Below are positions 46,487 to 57,694 of a stretch of DNA of 64,000 nucleotides, in pieces. The stretch's first letter is position 1, and each line of letters begins with the position of its first letter. A program made the position numbers and the translations under genes. The notes under the pieces are model-generated. The model did no database searches. It worked only from the letters and a program-made list of their open reading frames with translations, and was not told the DNA's origin. This DNA comes from Bisporella sp. PMI_857 (Eukaryota > Ascomycota > Leotiomycetes > Helotiales > Helotiaceae), in the NCBI GenBank assembly GCA_021307315.1, contig JAJSPD010000092.1, positions 62,001 to 126,000 on the forward strand, in the 5' to 3' direction.

Positions 46487-46849
46487 GACGATATCGGAAG
46501 AAGCCTGAAATATATACACCCTGCTGGAAGGAAATGATTCAATAAAGACTGGTCCTCAAAGTGGTTGCATATTTGTATTTACTTCCCGTCGTTATATTTA
46601 GGTAACTGAGTAATGCTAAAGATAAGGTGTGCCCCGAAATGTGTTCCTTTATGAACACTGTTCTTTTCCCCCACCTCGAAATTCGAACGAAAGGCTGCCA
46701 ATCTTATCACTGAGATTCATCAAGTGTGGTCGTTCAAATAACGACTCTCTTAATATGAAACTCCTATGTTGCCCGAGTATTATGAAGAGCTCTATAGCTG
46801 ACTAGCAGTCTCTCTATACTTTTTGCTACATCACGCAGCAATATCAGCT

Positions 46850-48695
46850 TCAACTCACTATACAGCTTCCTTTATCTTCTTCTCCAGGGGGGTCAACCAC
46901 CGCTCCACTGTCCACAAGCACAAGCTCATCAACTCTGTTTAGCGCAAATTCGACCCGCTGCCAAGTCTTCAAGCTCCCGGTACTTGGATCGAGTTCCAAA
47001 ACCCGAGCTCCTCGGTAAAATCGCTTTTTGCCATACGAACAATAACCCCCGAACCCAGTGCAACCTGTATGACATAGCCAAGGGCCAAACTGGGGGGTTT
47101 TATCGCCATCCTGCTGCGTTTGTTGTGGCAGCAGAGCGCAAAAGTTATTCACGTGATCGTGCCCGCAGAATAATCCTGATATGCGTTCCTTGACTAAAGT
47201 TTTGTAGAAACCGGAATTGGATCTAGGGCCCTCAGTCGGTTCCCTCCGGTGGCCTTTGTATATACGAAGACCACGATATCCGAACTCGGGAAGAGGGATG
47301 TGTTGGAAAACCATAGCCAGATGAGAGGGGTTGTGGTTATCGTCCTCCTCACGCGTTCTTCGTAGCGCTTGGGAAGTCTTTGTAAACCAGTCAATTTGGC
47401 TCTGCTTGATAGGGTCATAGTCGGGGCGTATTGTGCTCGGTATTTGACCGTGCGAATCCAGGAAATATAAAGTCGATAACGGGAGCTGTGACGGGGCGGA
47501 GGCGGGGGGCAGGACCTGAAGGTAGAAATTGCCTATGCCGTCGACCTCTTCTGGGCCTGACTCGCAGAGGCTAAATGGCAGATTCTGAAGTATTGACATT
47601 TGTTCCGTGCCTGTAATCTAGTTAGTAAGAATAGACAGCTATCATTCCTAATTGTATAACTACTTTGCAGAGCAAAGCAGTCTATAGTGTTTGCGAGAGT
47701 GTGACAATGTCGAATATGATCTCGATCGCTAGCTCTGTGTATTGGCGGCTTTATAAAAGAAGCTACTTACGCGATAATGCGTACGGGCCCTCACTATCAT
47801 GATTACCAAAGACGGCTACCCATGGGATTGAACGCTCAATCATAGGAACAACCACCTTAAAGAGGGCAGACTGAGTGTCGTAGATGTCGTGGTGCACTTG
47901 ATCTCCAGTGAGAACTACAAGGTCTGGTTTCTCGACATCCAAGATCTTTCCAATAAAGCCCACCGTAAGTGGGTCAGCCTCGCTCTCTGGTAGATTCTTC
48001 CCATCGGCATCGATAGCATCTTCGCATACCCCGACACCAGTGCGCATGTGCGTGTCAGAGATCAGGAGAGTCTTGAATTTGCCATCCGCCCCGACTCTCA
48101 AAGTCGGCTGATCTGGTCTCGGCTTGGCCCTGCCACGGCGGACGCTTAGTCTTGCAACCGGTAATTCTGGCTGAGCGTTAAGTTGCAGTGGTGATTCCAT
48201 GAGAACCTGTTGTGGTCGTGGGTCAACGGCATCTACACCAAAGAGAACGTCCACTTCTGTCACAGCCTGATCAATCGCGCCAGAGAATTTGCTTTTCAGC
48301 ACCCAGATTCCGCCAGGTTGACTCTCCCAAGGATAACCTGAGCTAGGGCTGGGAGGCAGCTCGCTGACTATGATATCCGTAACCACCAGATCCTCAGCTG
48401 CAAGGTCTTCCTCATTCGCTAGCTTTATATACAGCCATGCACTCTGCTGAGATGTATGTAGGTAGAGCTCTTTCTCTATGCGGCGCCATATTTGCGGGTC
48501 CAGTTCGCAGGTGGAAGGAGGAACTGTCGGGAAGATGCATACGGCGAGATCCGTGACAACCGGGTGAGCAACAACGGTCGCAGTATGGGGAGTGGACGAC
48601 GTCGCCGTTTTGGAGGGGAAGACTTTAGGAAAGTCAAGAACACGAAGCATTGCGGCTAGTATAACTACTGCTGAGGCAAGTCTCAACGCAGACAT
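46850..48695 (-). CDS. Dcr2-like metallophosphoesterase
   Basis: Two exons, complement(join(46850..47610, 47771..48695)), give 561 residues; the 160-nt intron has a GTAAGT donor and rejoins in phase 1 (YALSR / TEQMSILQ). The N-terminus (SALRLASAVVILAAML) is a signal anchor. The calcineurin-like phosphoesterase motifs are all present: LLISDTHM, VVLTGDQVHHD, AVFGNHDSE, QHIPLPEF and GLFCGHDHVNNF, supplying the dinuclear metal ligands. In yeast Dcr2 acts in cell-cycle start and dephosphorylates Ire1 in the unfolded protein response; that role here is by family analogy. Domain order and length fit the fungal family and no lesion is seen. It is convergent with the gene ending at 46486. Confidence 0.88.
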
Positions 48696-49740
48696 CTGTC
48701 GTTATTTCGTCGAGTCGTGGCGAAACGCGATGTTGGCCACATTGCACGTGATTGACGGACTAATCCCCATCTGTACTTAGCTTGTACTGCATCATTGACA
48801 GACACGTAACTGTTGCTCAATTTGTGCATTTCATGATGCGTCAATCAAACCTCCAGTCATAATGCCACATGAAAGGTCGATGCTGATCCGGCTTTTTTCT
48901 TCCATGAACAATGTCGGTTGTATGTTTGGGAAGTGCAGTGGTATCGCATGGCATTGTTATCGTGCGAGACTGCGTGGAGGTTTGTCTATTGAACGAAGCT
49001 TTACTGTAGTGCGAGCATTGGAAAAGATATTGCTCTCCCTTTACATTTCATTGTGCGCCCAAATTCCAATGTTTGTTAAATTTATAACTATGTAAATTAG
49101 GCGTATGTCATAAGTTGTCAAGAGCAATCGCAATGATGCACTTCAAACGAGATCACCAATCAAGAACCTTAAGCAGAAATCCCTGACTTCAAACCCAAAA
49201 CAACAGAGCACAGCAGTGACCAAGCCCAAGGATTCCTAAGAAAACCAAACCCCATGGAGTTTAACACTCTCAGCTTGGTTTCTGCCGAAGACCTTTCCCG
49301 GTGCTCGTCTGACGACGGATTCGAAGGCGTCATCTCTTTCGAATCATCATGAGCCGCCTCATTCTCGACCGGCTCTTGATCTAACCCCCTCTTTACAACA
49401 GACCTCCACGGCGGCGTACCGAGATACTCATTGGCTCCCTGCTGCTTTCATTGAGGGAGCAGTCGCGTTGAAGGCGTTTGAGTTCTTTAATACTGGACTA
49501 CCATGGCTGGCTTGAGCCTGAAGGAAGGAGTCGCTTCTTCAAGAATGGGCCGAAACCCAAATTATTTGCAAATGTGTATTGGGAAGAGGAATTAGGACAC
49601 CTATGAATGTACTTCGTGATAGGTTGGGGATTAAGAAGTACCCTGATGTCCGCGAACTGAGGATAGCGGACCGAAGAAGGAAGGACACTGAGTGATCTGG
49701 TTTAAAGTAAATAGATTTGCTTGCGATACCTGCTAAATTA
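48696..49740. other. Stretch without a supported gene; one open minus-strand tail
   Basis: On the minus strand about 85 codons are open from ~49440 down to a stop near 49183 (EYLGTPPWRSVVKRGLDQEP at its start; FLRNPWAWSLLCSVVLGL near its end). It has no start and no upstream exon I can identify, and may be the end of a decayed gene. The rest shows nothing. Confidence 0.3.
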
Positions 49741-51731
49741 TCATCCTTTCTCCCTGAGTGCTTGAATCTTTGTGACGCCCCCTGTGCCTAGAGCAGCGCC
49801 TGAACCAGTTTTGACGAGTTTATTGCCACACAGAAGTAGAATCTGGTCTGCTGACTCAACCGCATGCATTCGATGACTGGAAGAAGTGATGAGAAATTGC
49901 CAAGACTGGGAATTGTAAGACTTACTCTATCAACAACACAGTTCTCTGGTGAAAGGCTGCCCTTAGCAATTCTTGGAGATGTGCGTCTGTCTCCCCTTGA
50001 ATGGCAGTGATAGCCCCGTCAACAACCAAAATCCGGGGATTTTGAAGGAGTAATCTTGCTAGAGCAAGGCGTCTCCTCTCTTTCCCATTTAAACTACCTC
50101 CTTTATGACCCATGGGAGCATTATAGTCGCCGGAGATTTTCATGATAGTGTCATGTATATTGACTGTCTGGCAGGCGGCAATTACGGTCGCACGTTTGAT
50201 ATTTTCCGAGTTTCGCAAACCATACTTGAGGCTCTGCATGATCGTCTCTCCCAAAAGTCTACATTTGCGCGGAATGAAGCCAATTTTGCGACGCAACAAG
50301 CCAATGGAGTATTCCCGAACATCAACTCCGCCAATTCTGACTATACCATTTTGTGCTTCGGCGATGCGAATAAGAAGGTGTCCCAGAGTTGGCCTCTCGC
50401 GATCGGGAAGACCAAGAAGAGCAGTGATAGTCCCCTCTGGGCACCAGAAGGTCAGAGACCTGAGTGACCCCGCTTTCACTGACTCGAATTCTATGCCGGT
50501 CGCTTCAATGGTATTCCTTGCGTTTGTAAGGTTTCCTATGCTGGATTTCTCCTTCAATTGGCGGAACACGCGTTCGGTGTCCACTAGTCCGTCAAGGAAT
50601 TCCTGTACCGAAGATTCTAAGGAATTCAGAGTTTGTTGTAGCTGCTTCATATACGTGTATAGGATTAGGAATTGCTGGATTGTGCTCTGTTCATGTTTTA
50701 CCTGCCAGATCGTAAACGCAGACATGATAAAGAATCCTATCTGAAACACTACATTTGGTAGAGTACTCTGAAATATCAGGGCAGTAGATGTTTTTAGCTT
50801 TTGGCGTTGGTAGTTGTCTAGCGCAGTCTTGAAACGGTTGAATTCTCTCTCATTGCCATTCTGCTGGACTATGTCAAGGATAGTATCAAGAATCGGCTTT
50901 CTAAGGACAGTCAGAAACATGAATGCTGCTTCCGTTTCAGAAGACAACATACGAAATTGCATCTTTCCGCCGTTTTGCTTCCACCACTCCTCTTCTCTGA
51001 GGTAAAGAGCGTTGACCGTTCCGTGCGATGCAATAAATATACCACAGACTTATTGCGGCACTTGATATGCCGTAAGCTATGCCAAGAAATGCACAAACGA
51101 ATACTGCCGTCATGAGTAGATCAAAGGCTATAGCGATCCAAACGAAAAGAATCTGCTCAAGACATTTGTTAAGACATCCGCCTTTGTTGAAATCAGAGAG
51201 CGAGCCGCCGGTAGCCCATGTCTCATGTTTTTCTGGACAGCCCAAATATTTCGCCAGAGCCTTCTCAGAGATCACCTTCTGGGATCGCAGGGCAACTTCC
51301 AACCAACGCCAGGATTGGAGACTCTTGCACAGATAATCCTTCAAAAACTCGCATATAAAGAGCCCGCACAAAAAAAACCAGATTACCTCGTCTTGCACCT
51401 CCACTTGGAGAAGTTTGACCAAGGTCCCAAATAGATACGGAACGAGTAAATACAGAGTGCGATGGAAAGAAAATATTCCAAAGCACTGGATAGGTCGATA
51501 CTGAAGACCACTATCCTTATCGGGCCACACCAGCGGCCATGCGTAACGAAGGTCCTCGAGGTAACTCTTCCACGCATGTCCCAGATATTCAGAAAAGCTC
51601 TCCCATGCGGCTCGCCGGTCTCGAACATGTGACTTCAAACGAGCACGGAGTGTCTGCGAATGCAGTGTGTCGACTCCAGCTGATTCAAGTAGCGGTGATC
51701 TCTCATAGGGCTCATTGTCTAGAGGAGTCAT
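49741..51731 (-). pseudogene. Degenerate ABC half-transporter (HMT1/ATM1-like)
   Basis: The first reading frame 50937-51731 carries membrane-domain sequence (ESFSEYLGHAWKSYLEDLRY; hydrophobic helices). The main block 49926-~51030 carries the rest of the membrane domain and the nucleotide-binding domain. A last exon 49741..49876, joined over a 49-nt GTAAGT intron, carries the H-loop (LLIDHRMHAVESADQI). Frame is lost between the first two near 51030. The ATP-binding motifs are damaged. Walker A reads GLPDRERPT with no lysine, the signature reads SLNGKERRR instead of LSGGE, and Walker B reads ILVVDGAIT with the catalytic Glu replaced by Gly. Relatives export glutathione- or phytochelatin-bound metals. 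This copy cannot hydrolyse ATP. Confidence 0.75.
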
Positions 51732-52687
51732 TTCAAGTTATTAGCAAGCTTGCACCTGCGTCAGCGAGGGAAGGAGAAACCGCAGGTAGTAGGACTACTA
51801 GACACAAAATATTGGTGATTCCCAACATTCGGGCGACACTGGCAATAGCTGCGAAGTGATGGCCATGATATAAAGTAACTGGATAGCGCTAACGCTTTCA
51901 TGAAGCAAGCCATTGAGAAAGTAAGCATGGAAAGAAACTGATAGCTCAATCTCCGAATTTCCTCTTAAGGTCGAAGTAACCACTATGCATGCGAATGTTC
52001 GTCAATATGAGAAGCAGTATGCTGCGAATCTAATCGGGAAACTGGACAATTACCATCCTAGGCGCCATATCCCAGTCGGTGGTGGAGAGATCCATTTTGC
52101 GTTTACTGACGGCATGAAGCAGAAGCGACGATGTGGAAGGGAACCGGTTGGGTGGATATGATGGGATGCGAAGCCGCCACGATCGGTTCGCTACTGTAAC
52201 GGCACAGCACGGTCTAGGTTGAAATGTTTTCCGGGAGTCAAAATGAAGAAAACGTGACCGTAGGATTCGCTGAATGCTCCATAGTTTCCAGCGTAACCGG
52301 TCCCGAGGCTACTCGAGGAATTTGACGAAGAAATTCGTTGGAAACAATGCGATAAAGCTTGTTCCCAAATTCTTTTTCTGGGGTCTAAGACACTGGATGG
52401 GGCAACCATGACAAGACCCTTGGAAGGAGCACTAACTCAAAGGGGAAATTCAAAATCAGTGCTAATTATTGGTGCGCGACCCCACGATTGTTGGGTCGTG
52501 CATGCGCAGCCGTATTCCGGCGTGCCTGAGACATTGAAGACATTGGGTTTTATTCCGTTTCCTTTTTAATCCAAGTGATCGCATGGGTTACTGTAAATAT
52601 GGGAGTTCCGAACCGGGGTAGTTTGCAAGGAGCTGTATAAGAAGAGCTGACATGAATCATTGAAGGAAATCAATATGTCCTGGTGCC
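51732..52687. other. Stretch without a supported gene
   Basis: Upstream region of the ABC relic. Only short frames on both strands, no motifs or element ends seen. Confidence 0.35.
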
Positions 52688-53325
52688 ATGACATCGTCAG
52701 ATACAGTCGAAGCTTCCCCAGCGCACGCTACCGATCCAGCAACTCCAGAATTCCAAACTTCGTCGCTGCCACTAGGCCCAACTACACCTGGAAAGTCTCG
52801 CAATGACTTTGAGACTTCCTCAGCGGATTTCACTCTACGAATTCAACGTCCCCAAGCACCTTGTCACCGTTACCGCATCGTACAATTACCCTTCTCTCAT
52901 CACCTCCTTCACGTGGGCTGGAAGATTCTCCTGCTCGTCCAGATTTTGCCACCACTGCGAATATCTCAACAATTATCGCGACTGCTGCAACTGGGGAGCA
53001 GTCTGAAATTGACGATGACTCTGGCTTTTCGGACATTACTGGCGACGTAACGTCACCGGAGCCTGGGTCTCTGGAACCTAAGTATTCTAATTACTTGTTT
53101 CCCTGTGATGACGAGGAGCTGTTGGAACGCGAGCCATTAACGCATGAGGCTATCTGGAGACTGCGCAAATATCATGCAAAGTCTGCCCTGAAGACGGAAC
53201 ACCTTCACTTAGACCCATTTGAAAAGAATCCTCAAAAAGCTATCGAACTCGGTGCTGGAATTTGCCTTTGGGCGAATGATTGTTCGTAAAGCAAGACCTT
53301 TCGAATTTGCAAAATAGTCCTGCTA

Positions 53326-55303
53326 CAGTGAAACCCCTATATAAGGATGTGCTTCGGAGACATAGGGTGTATCCTTATAAGTCAGGTATCCTTATGGAGA
53401 GGGGTCACGTGACTTAATAGATTGTATTTTAACGTATCTTCAACCACCCTCTACTTTCGCTTAAAAATGCTGTCAATAGCGACTTGTTTCTTTGATCTAA
53501 TTCCCTCTCTCGTAATATCCATTGAAAGTCCATCCATAGCTCTCTGAAGTATAGAGTAATCAGTGTCCTTTTGAAGAACGTAGGCTTGTAGAACCTCAAG
53601 AGCGCGAATTGCTTCAGGAGCAAGAATCTTATCCCCAATTTCCTCTTCAATTCCATCCTCAGCCTCATCAGCTAACTCTTCTCCCTCGACGTTTCCACTA
53701 TATCTCTCCACAATAGACTCAAGTATATCCTCATCCTGGTCAGCGATAACCTCGCCCACAGGGTTGATAAAGTCGTTAATCGGCATATGATCTCCTGGTA
53801 GTGCTGCAACGCAGACTTGTAGTTCTTCAATTTCGGCAGTAGATAGATTAGGAGTTGCTTCATTTTCTATATTCTTATTCTTCTCCTTTGGCGGTATAAT
53901 AGTTGATTTCCAAAAGCACTTCTGGATATTGGCTGGCTCAAGGTCTTCCCAAGCTCGGCGGCTCCATTGAATAGCTTTCAAGAGATTGACAGTCTTATTT
54001 GGATTCTTACCAGCCTCGAGTTGTTGGAGCATATAGAGAACCCATTGCTTTCGATAGCGTAACTTGAATGACGCAATGATGCCTTGATCCAAAGGCTGCC
54101 AATAGGATGTTGTATTTGGAGGAAGCCATTCAATTCGGACGTTCTCAAGACCTTGTTTTCCACCAACCAATTCAACTCCAAGCTCGTGACCAGAGAAGTT
54201 ATCTAACAAGAGTAAGATCTTCCTACCACGCATCTTCTTATTCAACCAGCGAAGATACTCCTCCATAATCAACCCAGTCATCCACTTTGACTTATTGTTT
54301 CGATATTGCACTCGCAGGTTCTTGAGGTTAATATGCTTAAAGCAACGAGGTTTCTTTGATTTGCCAATTGCCCAGGTGTCTAACTTCTCGGATCCATCCG
54401 CGTTGGTTGTAAAGGCAAGAGTAATTCGATCCTTACTCTTTTTACCTCCGCTTTGGACTTCCGTAGCAAGAGTACGATCTGGTGACATCTTCCAAAAGAG
54501 CCCTGTTTCGTCCATATTGAATATATCCTTGTCAGCGTACTCTTTGCAGAGCGTACGGACATCAGCCATTTGTGTGATATTCTCAGGATTGTTGATATCT
54601 GCAGCGGCAGCCTCTCCATGTTGTATGTATTCCTTAATCTTGAAACGCGTCTTAAACCCACCTAGCCAGCCATTTGACCACTTTGGCTCTTCGATATCGC
54701 GGTATTGTGGTAGAAGAATCCATATATCATGTGCTTTTGCCTTAAGGATCTCGCCTGTAATCGTAGCTTTCTTGTGTTGCATTCGCTGTTGCCATTCATA
54801 CAATGCCCCCTCTAACTCTGGCCAGTCTCCCTTGTAATGTCTCTTTGCGCCTAGCTTTCCAGGCTTTTGATTATTGCTATCAAGGTGTGCGAACTGGGAG
54901 GAAAGAGCGAAAGATATTTGTCCTTGAGTAATTTTACGGCCAGTGGGTTGACTCTCAAACCAGGTAGCAAGTTGCTCTTGAGTACACGGGTGGGAGGCAT
55001 AGCGACGGCGGAGGTTTCGGCGCTCGAGGTCGGTAATAGCATTTCTCTTTCTCTTAAGCTTTGGAGGATTCGGAGGATTCGAAGCTTCAGGAGCATCTGC
55101 CATATCCATATCGGCGGTGATAATGGCTATAGCTATAAGGATTATTTGGTGTACTGTAGAGGTTGGGACCCTAAAAAGTTAAGGATATCCTACGCGTCGA
55201 GGTTATCCTTAGCTCCCCGCAAAAAACGCGTGGGACCTTATCGGAGCATCCTTATTGGTCAGGTATCCTTATGAAGGTGCATCCTTATATAGGGGTTTCA
55301 CTG
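53326..55303 (-). mobile_element. Complete pogo/Fot-type DNA transposon (1,978 bp)
   Basis: Perfect 24-bp terminal inverted repeats begin CAGTGAAACCCCTATATAAG. The element is bordered by TA target duplications at 53324-53325 and 55304-55305. A second, sub-terminal repeat (GTATCCTTAT) recurs inside both ends. It carries one uninterrupted transposase on the minus strand. With intact ends, target duplication and ORF, it has every visible requirement of an autonomous, recently active element. Confidence 0.93.
53451..55109 (-). CDS. pogo/Tigger-type transposase (CENP-B-like HTH, DDE_1)
   Basis: An intact 552-residue ORF. N-terminal helix-turn-helix regions (LERRNLRRRYASHPCTQEQL; WPELEGALYEWQQRM; NGWLGGFKTRFKIKEY) match the psq/CENP-B DNA-binding modules of this family. 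The DDE catalytic core is complete: D in IFNMDETGLFWKM (~200), D in LLLLDNFSGH (~300), and the third acidic residue in TSYWQPLDQGIIASF (~340). The C-terminal tail is acidic with coiled-coil potential. It recognises the element's terminal repeats and cuts at TA. The first ATG lies 195 bp inside the right end. No stop or frameshift is present. Confidence 0.93.
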   Translation of the reverse strand: MDMADAPEASNPPNPPKLKRKRNAITDLERRNLRRRYASHPCTQEQLATWFESQPTGRKITQGQISFALSSQFAHLDSNNQKPGKLGAKRHYKGDWPELEGALYEWQQRMQHKKATITGEILKAKAHDIWILLPQYRDIEEPKWSNGWLGGFKTRFKIKEYIQHGEAAAADINNPENITQMADVRTLCKEYADKDIFNMDETGLFWKMSPDRTLATEVQSGGKKSKDRITLAFTTNADGSEKLDTWAIGKSKKPRCFKHINLKNLRVQYRNNKSKWMTGLIMEEYLRWLNKKMRGRKILLLLDNFSGHELGVELVGGKQGLENVRIEWLPPNTTSYWQPLDQGIIASFKLRYRKQWVLYMLQQLEAGKNPNKTVNLLKAIQWSRRAWEDLEPANIQKCFWKSTIIPPKEKNKNIENEATPNLSTAEIEELQVCVAALPGDHMPINDFINPVGEVIADQDEDILESIVERYSGNVEGEELADEAEDGIEEEIGDKILAPEAIRALEVLQAYVLQKDTDYSILQRAMDGLSMDITREGIRSKKQVAIDSIFKRK

Positions 55304-56060
55304 TAATAATGGAACAGTTGGAGATGCGTTCCTAAGCGCTGAAGTGGAGGCAATTGACATTAATGCGATTGCTCTCACCAAACACGAACTTTCACCGAAT
55401 GTCAGTCCTGTTATGGATGATGTCGAGAAAAATTGGGTTTTTGAAGAGAGTCATTAGACTTTATTCGTGCAGGGAATCTTTTACATTCTATCAAGGACAG
55501 ACCGCGGCTATTTAGGGAGTGTCGGCGGTGAGTCACCTCTTCTGTGATCGAGATGAAGGACTGACAGAAAATGTGCAAGTTCTCTCAAACCTCTCGCCCG
55601 TGTAGAGGTCGTTGGCTTTCACTACGTGCCGCACGCTGAAGACGACTCAGTTATGGAAAACGGTCTGTTCACATTCTACAAAACCTTTGCCAGAGCTATG
55701 TCAAATGCTAATCTTGACCTTAATGCAATCACCAAAGCCTGCGAAGAGCTCAAATCTGCTGGGATTATCAACATAAGAGAAAAATTTTTGAGGATGCTTA
55801 TTGGCGAATGGATGGAAGACCGCGAATTAAAAAAAATTGGCAGTCTATTCGAAGCCGTGGTAAATTCGGCGATTCCTGACATTTCTGTACGAGTAATAGA
55901 TGAGGAATTGGATTGGAGCTCGCGCGAGGTGACTGTCCTAGGTGCTACAGCGAGACAAAGCTTTCCTTCACCAATGTATTCCCACTGTACATTGTCACAG
56001 GTCAAGAAACCTGGAAAGGTACTTGAAGCTGGAGGGAGGGAAGAAGATATGGCCAAATAA

Positions 56061-57694
56061 TATTGAGATTATGTACAACTAATGACGAGTTGCAAATTCA
56101 TTGATTTACGCTCAATTCGAGGCAGCTCTCTTCGTAGGCACCGTGGGATATGGACTGTCTAGATAGAGGCCACTTAGTGTGTATGGTGTGATGAGAGTAA
56201 CGGGATCGAATGCAGTTGAGGGCAGACGGGGAAAAGTTCAATGATAAATGTTGGATACCCCAAGCTTCTGCACTATGCAGTAGTGTATTCGAAATCGGAA
56301 TGCGAGCGTAGATGAGCTGAAGAGGGAGTTGAGCGTGGTTGTGTGTAAGACGTCGCTGCGTGTTCTGAGATATTAAGAGTTCAAAGGTTGAGGGTGCGAA
56401 AGTATGTCCATGCCCATATCTACAGGAAATTGTTCCTTTTGCTTTGGATTTTTTGCCAGCCAGTTGCCCATCAGCAACATTCTGACACTTTCCAGTGGTG
56501 CTTTTGGTTTTAATCCTCGAGATCCGCATCGATCCTCGTGTCCTTGTGGTACCAATTGCGGGTTAGATGGTCCCAGATTGGTATATTCTCAACTCCAACT
56601 GAAAAATATCACCTTACCAGCCTTATCATGCTCTCTCTGGCTTTCGAGTTTCCACCTCCTGGTCTTGACCCTCACCATTCTCCTTCCTGACTTAAAACTA
56701 ATCTCATCATCATCCTCCCATCATCCTCCCAAGCAATTCCTCCATCCTCTGCACCTCATCCTGCCCAAGTTTCGCAGGTGTGCAGCAATATTCCTTTGAG
56801 CGAACTTTATCTCTCGTCCGAGCCCACAAAACGAATAATGTGTGATCCATCATGATGCGCCAGCTGTCCAACTAGTTGTCTCATCGCTGCTAACGCTGAA
56901 GATTTGAAGGTCGTCGCTCCCTTCTTTGCTATCCGGTATCGTAGAGAGTAGAGTATACGTCAAACTAGGCATGCCCAGTGGAAACAAAGAACATCAAGTC
57001 CAGCCCCTCAATCCGTATTAACCCGTCGCCGTCTGTTTGCACACTGTAGGGTACTCCTTTATTGGTAATTCTCCGCTGATATATCCTGTCTTGAACTTCG
57101 CATTAGTTGAACTTGACGACTTTCGCTGAAGTGGAGTAGGATTTTCTGGCTGACTTGCGCATGCGGCCCATTTGGTGAGGTTCAAAAGACACATTAGTTG
57201 CGACTCTGCTGCCGGGAGGAGCTTAGTCGACATCATACTCGTCGGTATTCGACTGCCGGATCCTTTCTGGAATCAGAGAGCCAGTGGACTTGTTCTGAGA
57301 ACTGAAAGATGTGCGATTTAGGTATGACGCTGGACACAAGCTGATCGAGTGTGTAGTGCATTGGTAGTATTCTGCAATCGTCGTGTTGAGGTGGGCCCCA
57401 AGATTTGAGATGCCCGACTGAGGTTCACGGCATTCTTCAGCGTTCATGATCTTAAAAGAGGGCCAGTGGAGAATGCGCCGTAGCGCAAGTGGCGGTCTGC
57501 CATGTGCAGAGAAGATATTGTTGGTTTCGATGAAGATAATGGTGGGAAAAAGTTCCGGAATTTCGAGGGTCTGGCTTACGCCGAGGCTCAGGCTAGCTCA
57601 GATTCCCTGGCCAGGAAGTGGGAAGACATCGTTTAATAAATCCCTTCATGTCATCTCAGTCAAACCTCTACTGAATAGAGTCAAACATTTCGAG
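56061..57694. other. Stretch without a supported gene
   Basis: Overlapping frames occur at 56098-56799 on both strands and minus frames at 57018-57447; none has a recognisable domain or a start/splice pattern. The last 200 bp hold the promoter of the dioxygenase gene, with no specific element I can name. Confidence 0.3.

Larger units (their letters stand above)
52688..56060 (+). pseudogene. LaeA-like SAM-dependent methyltransferase, split by a pogo transposon and frame-broken
   Basis: The 5' part (52688-53289) gives a Thr/Ser/Pro-rich N-terminus, then DDDSGFSD, EREPLTHEAIWRLRKYH and motif I (AIELGAGICLWAND). The 3' part (after 55305) continues with GDAFLSAEVEAIDINAI, DDVEKNWVFEES, LDFIRAGNLLHSIKDRPRL, RVEVVGFHYVPHAEDD and LDWSSREVTVLGATAR, matching the fungal LaeA/TAM methyltransferase order. 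Between them lies a complete pogo element. Removing it leaves a ~57-nt interval beginning GT and ending AACAG at 55316, which rejoins motif I in frame, so the insertion is in an intron. Frame shifts remain: one in the N-terminal part near 52810-52860 and one after 'VFEES' near 55455. A short GTGAGT...ACAG intron near 55530 is plausible. LaeA-type enzymes regulate secondary metabolism; this copy is probably not functional. Confidence 0.7.

Noticed and set aside
54295..54837. 180-codon + strand ORF within the pogo element
   Set aside because: Antisense shadow of the intact transposase; no independent motif.
56404..56799. 131-codon + strand ORF with a hydrophobic stretch
   Set aside because: A competing minus-strand frame covers the same bases; neither has family support.
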